A stretch of DNA of 64,000 nucleotides from an uncultured Alphaproteobacteria bacterium (GCA_944392125.1 CALXVP010000004.1:52979-116978), one strand, 5' to 3'; positions 44,063 through 54,244 are shown, counted from the first letter of the stretch. The notes: generated by a model from the letters alone, not told the origin. A program made the numbers and translations.

Positions 44063-47000
44063 ATGGAAACGAAGGGGTTATTGGATAGTGAGGGTGATAA
44101 AGCAACTTCATTGGTGGAAAAAACAAAGATTTTTATAAAGAAACAGCGTGCGCCTGTTTTAACATACCGTCATAAAATGGAAGCTGACGGCATTGATACA
44201 GTAGGTCTTTGCGACTTGGACATTTTATATCAGCAACACGAGGAAGCAATTTCAAAAAATCAACTTTCAATGTTGGTTGAGGAAATAATGGCAGTTGATA
44301 AGACGGAAGGGCCGTGGCAAAAGTATGCGCATGAAGTTATTCAAAATTTATTCAATGCGCCCGAGAATAAAAAGATTTTTGAAACGAATGAGCAAAATAC
44401 AGATGAAAGCGGTATGGATAGCGTTTCTAATCTTTATGGGGATTTGCTGAATTGTAAAATTTATTTGTCAACGGATGAAAAACCGAATGCTTGTATTGTG
44501 AATCAAACAAAGCCCCCCATCTTGATTATTTCAAAGGGTATTTTTTTTGATAAGGCGGGTAACCCACGGCCGATTGATTGTTTGGCTTATGTTTTAGGGC
44601 ATGAACTCGGTCATCCTTTTATGAAAAATTGGTCAAGAGTAAACACTCAATCGCAATTTCAAGAAGCCGGAAGCGATGCAATAGGGGCTGTTTTAGCTCT
44701 CAATGCCGGGTATAATCCGAAATCCATGTATGATTTTTGGCGAGAGTCGGAGAATTCGGTCGAGAATCCGTTATCTCGTTTTTTCACGATTCATCCGATT
44801 CGTGAAGACAGATTAAATTTATTATCCGATATTATCGGGTTTGTGGGACATAAAAAAGAGATTCAAGCAAGTGAACAACAATATAAACCGAATGATTTAG
44901 AAATTATCAAGCAAAGATATAAAGAAACATTTTGGGAAAAATTCATAAAGTCAACAGGATATAATGAAGATAGAGCGTTGTCGGAATCAGAAAAAAGGAA
45001 GGCGCTTTTGCTCATTTTTGATTATATGGTTAATGAACGATTAGATTTGTGGGAAGATTATCATTCACTGTTGCTTTCGGAAGTGAATCAATTATCGGAA
45101 ACAGAACAAAGATTGTTTACAAATGCCGTGTATGAATTGCCGGTATCTTTACAAAACAAAAAATTAAAAGAACAGATTATTTCTATTCTAAACCGGTTGC
45201 CTTTTGTTCATCCCGAGTATGAAGCAGAAGTTAAACGAAGAAATTATTTGATGCACGATGCCTATATGGATGATGACTATCATTTGAACGTGTTAACTCA
45301 AATTAAAGCATTTCACGATAAATATGAACAAGCATTTCCTGCTTTGGATTCGGATGAATCAGTCGGTAAAAAATATCCGTTGATGTTGATGACTGAATAT
45401 GCTTATATAGGCGTACGCGATTTGCCGAAATTGGAGCCGTTATCTAATAGATTTTCCGCCGATTATGGTTTAAATCGGGCAGGAGGTATCAATTTGATGC
45501 CCCAAAACTTTCCGCACCGATTGGCGTGGTATAGAGATCTTGAATTACTCGATAGATTAACAAAGGAAGATGAAAAAGAAGTTGTCAGAGAACTTTTAAA
45601 CTTATCAGGATTTCAAGAAGCGTTATCGAAGGCTAAGGAATACTTTAATATTGAAAATAATCGAATTATATTAAGCTCAAAAACCAAAAACAATAATCGT
45701 TCGTGGTTTGGTGAAACAGAGTATTTTAATCGCTATTGGCAGAGAATGGAAGAAGAAGTGAGCAAAATGGATTGGTCACTGATGGAGCGTGATTTTAATC
45801 AATTTGTTTCGTTGTATCAGGAGAATTTAATCCCCGAGCATGCATTTTTACAAACAACGAATTTGGCAAGCAAGAGTGCCGTCATTCAAAAATTTACCGA
45901 CAAATTGAACGAATTGTATGCTCAAGATCCGCAAAAATACGCACCCATCATTCAAAATTTTTATTCTCAAACATTACCGCGGTTTGTCCAAAAATCTTAT
46001 GATGATTTTACTTCTCTTGAAATGACAAATGATAGGTTTCTTTCTGCCCAAAATCCATATATTCGTTTTTTTGAAACACCGGCCGGACAAGTTATCCCCA
46101 ACGAAGAAAAACTTAAATTTGTTCTCGGGCATGTCCTCGTTATTGATCAGTTAAGCACCAGAAATATATTAACATTTGATATCTTTGCTCTTTGTGGGTA
46201 TAAGCAACCCCAGACAATACAAGAGTTAAATGCTTTCTTTGAAATATTTTCAAAAGAGTATCACAAGTTTTCAAAAGAGTATCAAAATCAAGCGGATTTA
46301 TTTGAGCAATATGTATACGGGAAATGTATAGAAAAAATCGTGCATGATATTGATGAGGGTAAATATCAAGATATATATATTGATTTGCCGATTTTAAGAT
46401 CTCCGCATAGTTTTAGATACAAGGATTTTGATACGGATAAAATAGGAAAATTTTTTGCGGAAATAGCAAAACATAATATTCGTATTTTGCAAAAAAAAGC
46501 GAACAATGAATTGATGCGAATGCCATACACCTCGGATTATGTTCCTTTGGAAGATAACGATCATAATTTACCAAACGGATTGAAAAAATTTGCCATATTC
46601 TCATCAGAGTACATTAAATATAATACTCAAAGAAAAGAAAATTGTTTATATACATATCGTGTCGGCGAATTGATACCCGTAGAAAATGAACAATTCGGAT
46701 TGCGATTGCAGAAGATTATTCAAGATACTTTTTACAAAGATGGAAGACTTTGCTTTGATAAGCTGAAAGAGGAACGGCTTTTTTCTTTTTTCCAACACCA
46801 TATTGAAGAACTTTTGGCAACGGAACCTAATGGTATCGGAGGATTAAAAGAATTGTTGATTGATACCTTGTCTTCTTTATACGCTTTTAAAATCGGTATT
46901 GACTATCATAAAAATCCTGAAGTTTTTTTCAACAAAATGCCGATTGAGCGGTGTATGGATTTGTTTTCTTATCCGGTTGCCAAAGCGGTTATTTGCGGTG

Positions 47001-49027
47001 TGATGGAAAAAACCGAAACCCAGCAAAATGTGTCTGCAAAGATAAAGGAGATTTTAAATAATCATCCGAAACGAGATTATCATAGGGAATTTTGGGCAAC
47101 AACCGAAGGATTGCGGAGTTTACACCAATGCGGTTTGAATCAAACCGTATTGGATTTTTTGATTTCGCCCGTCTCAATGAACAGTGTCCGTAATTTAATG
47201 AATGCGATTAACCGAAAAGCAATTAATTATCTGGATAGAAACAATATTTTAGGCGGTGTGTTTTCTTTGAATGAAGGGGTGTGTAAAAGTGATGTTAAAA
47301 CGGCTCGTTTGATTGCGTTTCACCGAGAATTTTGGCGACAAGAACAAACACTTCAAATCGGACTCATCAAGCATTTAATTTTTGAAAGCGGTGTTACTGC
47401 CGAAAATATAAAGGCAGTGCAGGATCTTTACTTATCATTTGAAAAAATAAAAAATAGGTTATTAAAAGGGATTCGGTTTAAAAAAGAGGCAATCACACTA
47501 TTGGATACGTATTTCAAACAATGCAAGTATCCGGAAACGCAAGCCTTATTTGTTGCGGGCTTATACACGGTTGAACCGCCAAAATATATTCCCCTGTATG
47601 AAGCGGATCACATTGTAGAAACAAAAAAAATACAACGCCCGGGTAAATTGATTTTTCAAGTTCTTTCTTCAATGGGGGCAGCCGGTGGAAAAGTCTTACA
47701 AGCCTTACATTCATTCTCCGGGTTGCCGGATGAAATACGACGGGATTTAAAAGAGGCAAAGTGTAACTATAATCCGCCCTTGCGTTACGAAATTTTTGAA
47801 GATATATCTCGTATGAAAGATAGAGATGGGATAGCCTTATCTGATAAAATTTTGCACGTTGGAAAACTTTTGGGTGCCGGATCATTCGGATACACGGTTC
47901 AGGTTGTATTAAATGATAAAAAGCGGACAACATCTGCTTTAACCCTTTTACGCCATAATGTTGAAGCGGAGGCAAATATACAGTTTAAGCGGTATTTGTT
48001 GCCGGTGGCTGAGAGCTTAGCTCAATTAGATAAGACTAAATTTGCAGGGTTGCCCGAAATAATTAAAAAGGCGATTGAGTTGACGGCAATCGAATCGGAT
48101 TTTTATATTGCTGCAAAGCAGATAGAAATTGCTCGAAAACAATATGGACAGTTTTCTTTAACGATAGGTCATCATAAGTTCAATGTCAAATCAGCTGAGT
48201 TAATTGATTATGGCAAAGAATTTAAAATAACCGAGCTGGCAAAAGGGCAACATTTTAATGATTTGCCAATCAAAACCCTCGAAGAAAAAGCGTTCAAGCA
48301 AGCAGTTGCAAAAGCCATTTTTTGCGTGGAATTATCTATTTTATTGCAGGGGAAAGAAATTGATTCCGATAGACACGGGGCACAAGTTCGCATTGAAGGC
48401 GATAATATAACTATGTTTGATCACGGGGCAATGGAGTTTGTTTTGCCTCCGAAAGAAAAAAGAAATGATGATGAAACGCTACAACCAACATCTTTTATTC
48501 CAACTGAAGAAAATAAAGAATGCCTTATACATATTATATCAGATGTTGTAAAGGAAAAGAAAAGAGGTCGTTCTTTCAAGGAGTTGCTGTTGCAACGGAT
48601 GGATTCGCAATGTATTGAGCCTCAAAACAGGCTTTTTATCAGCACGATAAAGAGATCTTTGCTTGCCTTGAATGATTATATAGAAGCCATGGGTAATACA
48701 CCGAAAGAGCGCGAGCAGAATTTGGAAGAATGTTTCGCAGCTATTGGCAAGCAAGTCCATAAATTAGGCCTTACGGATACAATATTGGCAACACATCCCG
48801 AAATTATTCACCATTTGTTGATGCTCAACGCTATCGAAGATAGGCAATCTCTTGTTTCGCAAAAAGCCACAAGTGAACTACGTTGTGAAATTAATAAATT
48901 TAAAATTAAGGGATTTGCGCCACTTAGAAGTCTTTGTTTATTGGGCGAAATTATAAAAGAAAAGTTACGGGTGTCTACTCGAAAAAATATGTTATATAAT
49001 ATATCGGAAATAGCACAAAGTCGGTAA
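44063..49027 (+). CDS. giant M48-like metalloprotease with C-terminal kinase-like domain
   Basis: 1654 residues, no signal peptide or obvious membrane span. Near the N-terminus, VLGHELGHPF gives the zinc motif HExxH (His180, Glu181, His184), followed by EAGSDAIG with Glu201 and Asp205, the M48 third-ligand pattern. About 1050 residues of helical sequence follow without recognised motif. From about 1265 a kinase-like fold appears: glycine loop LGAGSFGYTVQV (Gly1271-Gly1276), DSDRHGAQ (1434-1441) as catalytic loop and FDHGAM (Asp1453) as metal loop. The usual AxK lysine is not evident (ALTLLR). Its own promoter and GAGGAG precede it. It could be an effector or a large cytosolic regulator; function unknown. 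Confidence 0.75.
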   Translation: METKGLLDSEGDKATSLVEKTKIFIKKQRAPVLTYRHKMEADGIDTVGLCDLDILYQQHEEAISKNQLSMLVEEIMAVDKTEGPWQKYAHEVIQNLFNAPENKKIFETNEQNTDESGMDSVSNLYGDLLNCKIYLSTDEKPNACIVNQTKPPILIISKGIFFDKAGNPRPIDCLAYVLGHELGHPFMKNWSRVNTQSQFQEAGSDAIGAVLALNAGYNPKSMYDFWRESENSVENPLSRFFTIHPIREDRLNLLSDIIGFVGHKKEIQASEQQYKPNDLEIIKQRYKETFWEKFIKSTGYNEDRALSESEKRKALLLIFDYMVNERLDLWEDYHSLLLSEVNQLSETEQRLFTNAVYELPVSLQNKKLKEQIISILNRLPFVHPEYEAEVKRRNYLMHDAYMDDDYHLNVLTQIKAFHDKYEQAFPALDSDESVGKKYPLMLMTEYAYIGVRDLPKLEPLSNRFSADYGLNRAGGINLMPQNFPHRLAWYRDLELLDRLTKEDEKEVVRELLNLSGFQEALSKAKEYFNIENNRIILSSKTKNNNRSWFGETEYFNRYWQRMEEEVSKMDWSLMERDFNQFVSLYQENLIPEHAFLQTTNLASKSAVIQKFTDKLNELYAQDPQKYAPIIQNFYSQTLPRFVQKSYDDFTSLEMTNDRFLSAQNPYIRFFETPAGQVIPNEEKLKFVLGHVLVIDQLSTRNILTFDIFALCGYKQPQTIQELNAFFEIFSKEYHKFSKEYQNQADLFEQYVYGKCIEKIVHDIDEGKYQDIYIDLPILRSPHSFRYKDFDTDKIGKFFAEIAKHNIRILQKKANNELMRMPYTSDYVPLEDNDHNLPNGLKKFAIFSSEYIKYNTQRKENCLYTYRVGELIPVENEQFGLRLQKIIQDTFYKDGRLCFDKLKEERLFSFFQHHIEELLATEPNGIGGLKELLIDTLSSLYAFKIGIDYHKNPEVFFNKMPIERCMDLFSYPVAKAVICGVMEKTETQQNVSAKIKEILNNHPKRDYHREFWATTEGLRSLHQCGLNQTVLDFLISPVSMNSVRNLMNAINRKAINYLDRNNILGGVFSLNEGVCKSDVKTARLIAFHREFWRQEQTLQIGLIKHLIFESGVTAENIKAVQDLYLSFEKIKNRLLKGIRFKKEAITLLDTYFKQCKYPETQALFVAGLYTVEPPKYIPLYEADHIVETKKIQRPGKLIFQVLSSMGAAGGKVLQALHSFSGLPDEIRRDLKEAKCNYNPPLRYEIFEDISRMKDRDGIALSDKILHVGKLLGAGSFGYTVQVVLNDKKRTTSALTLLRHNVEAEANIQFKRYLLPVAESLAQLDKTKFAGLPEIIKKAIELTAIESDFYIAAKQIEIARKQYGQFSLTIGHHKFNVKSAELIDYGKEFKITELAKGQHFNDLPIKTLEEKAFKQAVAKAIFCVELSILLQGKEIDSDRHGAQVRIEGDNITMFDHGAMEFVLPPKEKRNDDETLQPTSFIPTEENKECLIHIISDVVKEKKRGRSFKELLLQRMDSQCIEPQNRLFISTIKRSLLALNDYIEAMGNTPKEREQNLEECFAAIGKQVHKLGLTDTILATHPEIIHHLLMLNAIEDRQSLVSQKATSELRCEINKFKIKGFAPLRSLCLLGEIIKEKLRVSTRKNMLYNISEIAQSR

Positions 49028-49300
49028 ATCAAGCAATAGTTATTTTATCCGATAAAATGATTATATTTGGTTACTCAAATAAGTGTATTTTTTTGTGCCA
49101 CGGTCGAAGAAAATATGTAAGGCTTATTTGTTTATATGAGAAAACAGAAGACCTCAAAATTTTTGCAATGAAATATCCGAATTGAGAACATAACCGCGAG
49201 ACATTTAACGCTTAATGGGATAATCGCCTGAAAGAACAGCTATCAGAGAGAAAGGGAATAATGAAAAATTTATCGCTTTTAACAACCTTAAGAAATCAAG
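49028..49300. other. intergenic region after the giant gene
   Basis: No gene. A short frame with a GAGAAAGGG at 49245 and ATG at 49261 encodes only about 17 codons (ending TAG at 49312). Nothing else. Confidence 0.4.
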
Positions 49301-49333
49301 TTCCTAAACGATAGCAGTTAACATTTTGTGAAT
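49301..49333. repeat. imperfect duplicate of the rpsI 3' end
   Basis: 33 bases matching 49432-49464, which spans the rpsI stop codon, at 28 positions in the same orientation. It may be an old attachment-site remnant. Confidence 0.5.
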
Positions 49334-49387
49334 ATTATAAACTGGTATTGCAATAAATTCAAGAGAATGTGAAGAAAGTGTGAATAT

Positions 49388-49419
49388 GGAAAATGGGTTA
49401 TCGATTTTGACAACCCATT
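49388..49419 (-). terminator. terminator of rplM-rpsI
   Basis: ATGGGTT (49393-49399) and AACCCAT (49412-49418) with a short loop; on the minus strand the stem is followed by TTTTCC. It lies 30 bases after the rpsI stop. Confidence 0.65.
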
Positions 49420-49448
49420 GAAAAATAACAATTCCAAAACGATACCAA

Positions 49449-49943
49449 TTAACGTTTTGAGAATTGGAAACGTTTTCTTGCTTTGGATAAACCCGGTTTT
49501 TTACGTTCAACAACACGTGAATCGCGTGTTAAGAATCCGGCCCGTTTCAGTGCCGTGTGCAATTCCGGTTCAAATAAATCCAAGCAACGGCTGATACCAT
49601 GACGCAAAGCATACGCTTGACCCGATAAACCACCGCCACGGACATTACATTGAACATCAAATTGCCCTTCACGGTTGGTAACGGCAAACGGTTGATTGAT
49701 AATCATGCGTAAAACCGGACGCGGGAAATAGTCTTCCAATGTGCGACCGTTAACCGTAATCACACCTTTACCCATTTTAATAATAACGCGAGCAACGGCA
49801 TCTTTCTTCTTTCCGACAGATTGAGAACGACCCAAGCTATCTTTTTTCGGAGCACGCACAACCGGAGTGGCTTGTGTGGCCGATTCGGCAACAACTTCTT
49901 GTTTCAAATCTTCTAATGTTGTTTTATTTTGTTTCGTAACCAT
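49449..49943 (-). CDS. rpsI: 30S ribosomal protein S9
   Basis: 164 residues with an N-terminal extension of about 35 residues (Lys/Ala/Thr-rich) typical of Alphaproteobacteria. The S9 core is complete: [58 protein letters not shown], and the basic tail ending FQFSKR that reaches the decoding centre. The start overlaps the rplM stop. Confidence 0.97.
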   Translation of the reverse strand: MVTKQNKTTLEDLKQEVVAESATQATPVVRAPKKDSLGRSQSVGKKKDAVARVIIKMGKGVITVNGRTLEDYFPRPVLRMIINQPFAVTNREGQFDVQCNVRGGGLSGQAYALRHGISRCLDLFEPELHTALKRAGFLTRDSRVVERKKPGLSKARKRFQFSKR

Positions 49944-50413
49944 TATGCACCTCTTTTGTTTTTACGGTTTTTAGAAGCGAGATCTAAAACAATCGGATTT
50001 TGCGCTTGATGCGTGTGTTCCGGACCGACGAAAATGCGTAATTTGCGCATTTGTTGACGACCCAATGCGTTGCGAGATAACATCCGTTGCACGGCTTTTT
50101 CTAAAACGCGTTCGGGGTGTTCTTCTAATTGTTTTGCAACGGAAACACTCTTAATACCGCCGATGTATCCCGTATGATGGAAATATTCTTTTTGAGCCAT
50201 TTTGTGGCCTGTTAATTGCACTTTCTCGGCATTGACGACGACGACATAATCCCCGCAATCTTGATTGGGTGAAAAACAAGGTTTGTTTTTACCGCGTAAG
50301 ATTGTCGCAATCTGGCTTGCCAAACGTCCGAGCACCAAATCCGTGGCGTCAATCATATACCATTTAACGTCACAATTTGCCGGACTTAATGTTTTTGTTG
50401 TTTTCATTGTCAT
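49943..50413 (-). CDS. rplM: 50S ribosomal protein L13
   Basis: 156 residues. L13 signatures [49 protein letters not shown] and [15 protein letters not shown]. The start at 50413 has AAGGA at a proper distance; a second ATG two codons later is possible. It heads the conserved rplM-rpsI operon. Confidence 0.97.
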   Translation of the reverse strand: MTMKTTKTLSPANCDVKWYMIDATDLVLGRLASQIATILRGKNKPCFSPNQDCGDYVVVVNAEKVQLTGHKMAQKEYFHHTGYIGGIKSVSVAKQLEEHPERVLEKAVQRMLSRNALGRQQMRKLRIFVGPEHTHQAQNPIVLDLASKNRKNKRGA

Positions 50414-50613
50414 CTTTAATAATCCTTATTTGTTGATTAGGGTTCTATATATACATTTTTCTTTTTTACTTGTCAACAACTTTTTTACTGTTTTTAAAAG
50501 ATTTTTTTATATGGTATTATAATGCCGTATCTGAAAAGGCTTGATTTAAGCCAAACAGCGGGTTATAAAATCAAAAATGTTGGATTAAGTAAATAAACTC
50601 AGGATAAAAGTGA

Positions 50614-50642
50614 TTGACAAAGAGATAGAAAACGCGTATAAA
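50614..50642 (+). promoter_or_regulatory. promoter of rnpB
   Basis: TTGACA at 50614-50619 and TATAAA at 50637-50642, spacer 17, placing transcription start at about 50649, the first base of the P1 helix. Confidence 0.8.
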
Positions 50643-50649
50643 GTATCAA

Positions 50650-51007
50650 GTCAGACAATCGGATAATCGCTGATATAAAGTCAGAGGAAAGTCCGGGCTT
50701 CACGGGAACACGATACCGGATAACGTCCGGCCAAGGCGACTTGAGGGAAAGCGTCACAGAAAACAAACCGCCGACACAAAGTCGGTAAGGGTGAAACGGC
50801 GGGGTAAGAGCCCACCGCAATTCGGGCAACCGGATTGGCACGACAAGCCCTATCGGAAGCAAGACCAAGTTAAGGAGGCACATAGCAATATGTTAAAAAG
50901 GGCGTTCCCGCTCTGCCGACAAGAGGTAGGTTGCTGGAAATAAACAGCAATGTTTATTCAAGACGAATGATTATCGATTACAAAACCCGGCTTATAGATT
51001 GTCTGAC
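50650..51007 (+). ncRNA. rnpB: RNase P RNA (class A)
   Basis: About 358 nt. The 5' strand GTCAGACAATC pairs with the 3' end GATTGTCTGAC to form P1. Core elements are readable: GAGGAAAGTCCGGGCTTCAC (CRI), AGGGTGAAACGGCGGGGTAAGAGC (read as GGGTGAAA and GGTAAGAGC), and the CRV region near the 3' end with GACAAGAGGTAGGTTGCTGG. It is the catalytic RNA that removes tRNA 5' leaders. It stands alone under its own promoter. A protein frame on the minus strand inside it is a shadow. Confidence 0.95.
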
Positions 51008-51246
51008 AATTTATATGTTTCTTCGTGTGAATCAACAGAGTCGGCTATTTATTATAAAAAACGACCGGATTTGCTTTTCGGTATGGCGTTGAGGCGAAAA
51101 AAGGTGCGATAAAGAAACCCACTTATGAAAACAACCCGAGATAGTTCAATATATCTAAACAATACGCTCAACATTCAATTATTTTTGATTGAATGTAGGC
51201 AAAAACAAAAGATTGATATGTCAGTTCATCTGATTGCGAACGGCAA

Positions 51247-51651
51247 TTATTCCCGTGTGCGACCTTTGATTTGAAAATACTTATAAACCTCTGCAACGGG
51301 AGATTGCTGATACGGTAAATCAAAAGCAGTTTCCAAGTATTTTCTGACAAGGGAGCAATCTTGTTCTAATCGATTGCGATAGTGCGGTGCCGTTTCCACT
51401 TCATCTAAAACCCAACCTCTGGAAGGGCTGACTTGAATTTTTCCCCAAGAAGAAACGGTGTGTAGTGTATCGTAGAATGTTTTCTTTTCAGCTTTATTTA
51501 AGGTGGTAACATCTTTTTTAACGCCGGCCAGCAGAGCAATGTAATCAATATGTGTTACGGCTTCTTGATCACTGTTGCAGGCCCAAACGTGGACGACAAA
51601 AGAATGCGAATTATCGGCAATCAATTTGTCCAACACTAAATATCTAATCAT
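51247..51651 (-). CDS. hypothetical protein
   Basis: 134 residues from the ATG at 51651, preceded by GGAG; a TTG 12 bases upstream is part of that site. The sequence is soluble, with YLVLDKLIADNSHSFVVHVWACNS at the start and a conserved-looking WGKIQVSPSRGWVLDE in the middle. It resembles small proteins of unknown function in Alphaproteobacteria. No function assigned. It lies between rnpB and tRNA-Pro. Confidence 0.55.
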   Translation of the reverse strand: MIRYLVLDKLIADNSHSFVVHVWACNSDQEAVTHIDYIALLAGVKKDVTTLNKAEKKTFYDTLHTVSSWGKIQVSPSRGWVLDEVETAPHYRNRLEQDCSLVRKYLETAFDLPYQQSPVAEVYKYFQIKGRTRE

Positions 51652-51744
51652 GAAAAACTCCAATAAAAATAAACCATGGAAAAATTATACAATAATAAAA
51701 ATGAAAAGTAAAGAAAAAAAATAGGGAAGAGGAGTAGAAAAAAC

Positions 51745-51773
51745 TTGCAATTATGGAAGAAGAGGAGTATAAG
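51745..51773 (+). promoter_or_regulatory. promoter of tRNA-Pro
   Basis: TTGCAA at 51745-51750 and TATAAG at 51768-51773, spacer 17. Confidence 0.65.
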
Positions 51774-51790
51774 GGTAAGTGATGGTAGAG

Positions 51791-51867
51791 CGGGGCGTAG
51801 CTCAGCCTGGTAGAGTACTTGGTTTGGGACCAAGGTGTCGCATGTTCGAATCATGTCGCCCCGACCA
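51791..51867 (+). tRNA. tRNA-Pro(TGG)
   Basis: 77-base cloverleaf: acceptor CGGGGCG/CGCCCCG, anticodon stem CTTGG/CCAAG with loop TTTGGGA giving anticodon TGG, T arm CATG-type stem around TTCGAAT, and encoded CCA. It reads CCA and other proline codons. Island 2 begins after its terminator. Confidence 0.95.
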
Positions 51868-52252
51868 ATATAAAAAAATAAAAACGGATACCTTTTAGGG
51901 TCCGCTTTTTTTATACCCGCTTAAAGCCCAGTTTCAGCCACTATTCCACCCTATCAATTTTTAATGCACCAAGATGTCGCTTAGATAGTTCTGCCCCTAA
52001 AAGTATACCTATACCCTAAAAAGTATACCTTGACCACTTGGACAACTTTCACGCGCCACGTGGTCGTAAGTAATTGATTCTTATATATTTACATACTTTG
52101 ATATTTGGGTTGAGGTTCAAATCCAACGTGGACACCTACACTTTTGTCGCGAAACGTGGCCTTAACTTGTTGTAAAACAATGCTTTTTATGATGTGAACA
52201 TACAATCGCATTATAATTGACTTTTTGTGTTAGATGTTCTACTCTTGTTCTT
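51868..52252. other. region between tRNA-Pro and island 2
   Basis: A tRNA terminator hairpin (CGGATACC-TTTTA-GGGTCCG plus T run, about 51885-51914) comes first. Then two direct copies of a CCTAAAAGTATACCT-like unit occur at about 51995-52035. No gene is credible. No copy of the tRNA 3' end was seen at the far end of the island. Confidence 0.5.
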
Positions 52253-53416
52253 ATGCAACGGATTGTAGCTTTGATAGATTGTGATTGTTTTTTCGTGTCC
52301 TGTGAGCGGGTCAGGGATCCAAAATTACAGGGCAAGCCCGTCTGTGTCATGACCGGCGGTGGTGATAAAGGCATCATTGTTTCCCGGTCAAAGGAAGCAA
52401 AAGCACTCGGCGTTAAGATGGGCGAACCGTATTTCAAGGCCAAAGTCGAACATCCTGATGCAATTTGCATTCCTGCGCATCACTCTCTTTACCACGAAAT
52501 ATCGCAACAAGTTATGGATACCCTCCGAGATTTTACACCCGATGTTGAGGTTGTTTCGGTTGATGAAGCCTACGCTGATGTGACCGGTTTTAACAAATTA
52601 CACAAAATAACCTACACACAATTCATCACTAATATCCGAGATGAGGTCTTGAAACGCATAGGCATTCCGGTATCAATCGGCCTGTGTTCATCTAAAACCC
52701 TGGCAAAATTGGCGAGTGATAAAGCAAAAAAATGCGGTGGAATTTATGTGATCCGGCCGGAAGTTGATAAGATCCTTGAAAAAGTCGGCGATGATCCGAT
52801 CGATTCTGTATGTGGCGTTGGACGGCAGAACTCTAAACACTTATTATATAATGACATCAACACCATTCGAGAATATGTTTCCAAGTCGGATAGCTGGCTG
52901 AGAAAAGGCTTTGGCGTGAATGGTGTAACCTTGAAGCACGAACTTTTAGGCGAAACTGTCTCACCGGTAAATCCAAAACCCGAGCCACCGCAATCTATTC
53001 AGGACACCAGCGCGTTTGCAGAATTTTCAAAAGACATAGATTACCTACACTCCACGCTATCCGGACATATACACAATGCTTCTAAAAAGCTCCGGCTATG
53101 GAACGGATATTGTTCAACTATTGCTGTTATGGTCCGGACAAAGGAATTTGCCGTCTATCAATTGGAAGCAAAACTTGAAAACCCAACGAACTCCGAAAAA
53201 ACTTTGCGTAATGCGGCGCATATGTTGTTGGATCAGCTTTACCACCGCGGCACGACTTACCGAGCGACCGGAATTACCTTGATGAACCTGACTATCGGTA
53301 AAAAACAACAGTTTTCACTATTTGATAATTTAGAACCGGAAGATGACAAACTCTCCCGAGTTATTGACCAGTTAGAAAACAAATTCGGTTCAGGGATAAT
53401 CAAAACCTTGCGTTAA
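52253..53416 (+). CDS. Y-family translesion DNA polymerase (UmuC/DinB type)
   Basis: 387 residues. Palm motifs: ALIDCDCFFVSCERV and SVDEAYADVTG carry the catalytic acidic residues, GIPVSIGLCSSKTLAKLASD is the finger-helix segment and the little-finger domain follows. It is somewhat shorter than UmuC (about 420) and has no umuD partner nearby. The ATG at 52253 fits the family start; the ribosome site is weak, so the TTG-started longer form from 52217 is possible. It would bypass DNA lesions. Confidence 0.85.
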   Translation: MQRIVALIDCDCFFVSCERVRDPKLQGKPVCVMTGGGDKGIIVSRSKEAKALGVKMGEPYFKAKVEHPDAICIPAHHSLYHEISQQVMDTLRDFTPDVEVVSVDEAYADVTGFNKLHKITYTQFITNIRDEVLKRIGIPVSIGLCSSKTLAKLASDKAKKCGGIYVIRPEVDKILEKVGDDPIDSVCGVGRQNSKHLLYNDINTIREYVSKSDSWLRKGFGVNGVTLKHELLGETVSPVNPKPEPPQSIQDTSAFAEFSKDIDYLHSTLSGHIHNASKKLRLWNGYCSTIAVMVRTKEFAVYQLEAKLENPTNSEKTLRNAAHMLLDQLYHRGTTYRATGITLMNLTIGKKQQFSLFDNLEPEDDKLSRVIDQLENKFGSGIIKTLR

Positions 53417-53604
53417 TCATTATCTTCTGCCGGTTTTAATAAAGCCTGGCAGTAGTGAATAGCACCATATTCATCTGTGTAAGTGGAAACGCCACCCAGC
53501 GGTAAATAACCATTATGCAGGCGTTCTCCTACTGTGTCCTCAAAAATACTTCTTGGGCCTTCATCAATTACGATATAAAGTTTTTCGTCCTCATATTTTG
53601 CCAT
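53413..53604 (-). CDS. DUF1737-like small protein
   Basis: 63 residues from the ATG at 53604 with AAGGAG upstream. YIVIDEGPRSIFEDTVGERLHNGYLPLGGVSTY...HYCQALLKP matches the DUF1737 layout (FE-x2-V-x3-L-x2-G-x2-P-x-GG). Its stop overlaps the polymerase stop by four bases, convergent. It follows the macro-domain gene closely, 17 bases, and is probably cotranscribed. Function unknown. Confidence 0.75.
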   Translation of the reverse strand: MAKYEDEKLYIVIDEGPRSIFEDTVGERLHNGYLPLGGVSTYTDEYGAIHYCQALLKPAEDND

Positions 53605-53620
53605 GATTACGCTCCTTAAG

Positions 53621-54151
53621 TTACGCAACAAGTGCTTCATCAAAAACTTCTTTAATGTCCTGATTGAATAAAACAAAGACGATATTCTCAAAGCGTTCTG
53701 CGGCTGTTTGTCCTGAATTTTTGCTCTTCCAATTCTTTATTGTTTCAACCGCAATTTTAGAGGCATCACCCAAGGGAAAATGATAAATACCGCATGAAAT
53801 CGCTGGAATTGTAATTGTTTTAATGTCGGAATGCTCGTCTGCTTCATTCAGTATAGATGTATAAGTTGAAGCCAATAGTTCCTTTGCCTTTTCACCCTTT
53901 ACAAGAAAGTAATTCGGGCCGCACGCATGAATAACATACTTTGCCGGCAGGTTGTAGGCTTTAGTAGTCTTTGCCTTGCCAATTTCACAACCACCTAAAG
54001 TCTGGCACTCTCTTTCAAGTTCAGGACCGGCAGCATAGTGAATTGCACCACAGACACCTGAACCGGCTAATAAAGAATGATTTGCCGCGTTTACGATTGC
54101 ATCTGAATGAATTTCCGTTATATCACCAAGTATTGTTTTAATGATTCCCAT
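53621..54151 (-). CDS. macro-domain ADP-ribose-binding hydrolase
   Basis: 176 residues from the ATG at 54151 (AAGGAGA upstream). The macro domain shows GDITEIHSDAIVNAAN, the loop AGSGVCGAIHYAAG and TITIPAISCGIYHFP. YmdB-type members remove ADP-ribose esters or O-acetyl groups from ADP-ribose. It sits in island 2 with EndA and a SLOG protein. Confidence 0.9.
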   Translation of the reverse strand: MGIIKTILGDITEIHSDAIVNAANHSLLAGSGVCGAIHYAAGPELERECQTLGGCEIGKAKTTKAYNLPAKYVIHACGPNYFLVKGEKAKELLASTYTSILNEADEHSDIKTITIPAISCGIYHFPLGDASKIAVETIKNWKSKNSGQTAAERFENIVFVLFNQDIKEVFDEALVA

Positions 54152-54244
54152 TTTCTTCTCCTTGTTAAGACGGATGGTATAGTATTTTGAAAAATTATTC
54201 AAGCATGGCTATATTGGCTGTGTCAAAAATTGTCATTACTAATC

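Noticed and set aside
50599..50883. Minus-strand protein frame
   Set aside because: It lies wholly within and just before the RNase P RNA gene and is a by-product of the structured RNA.
52253..53416. Polymerase V (UmuDC) operon
   Set aside because: No umuD-like gene adjoins the Y-family polymerase, so only the general family is stated.
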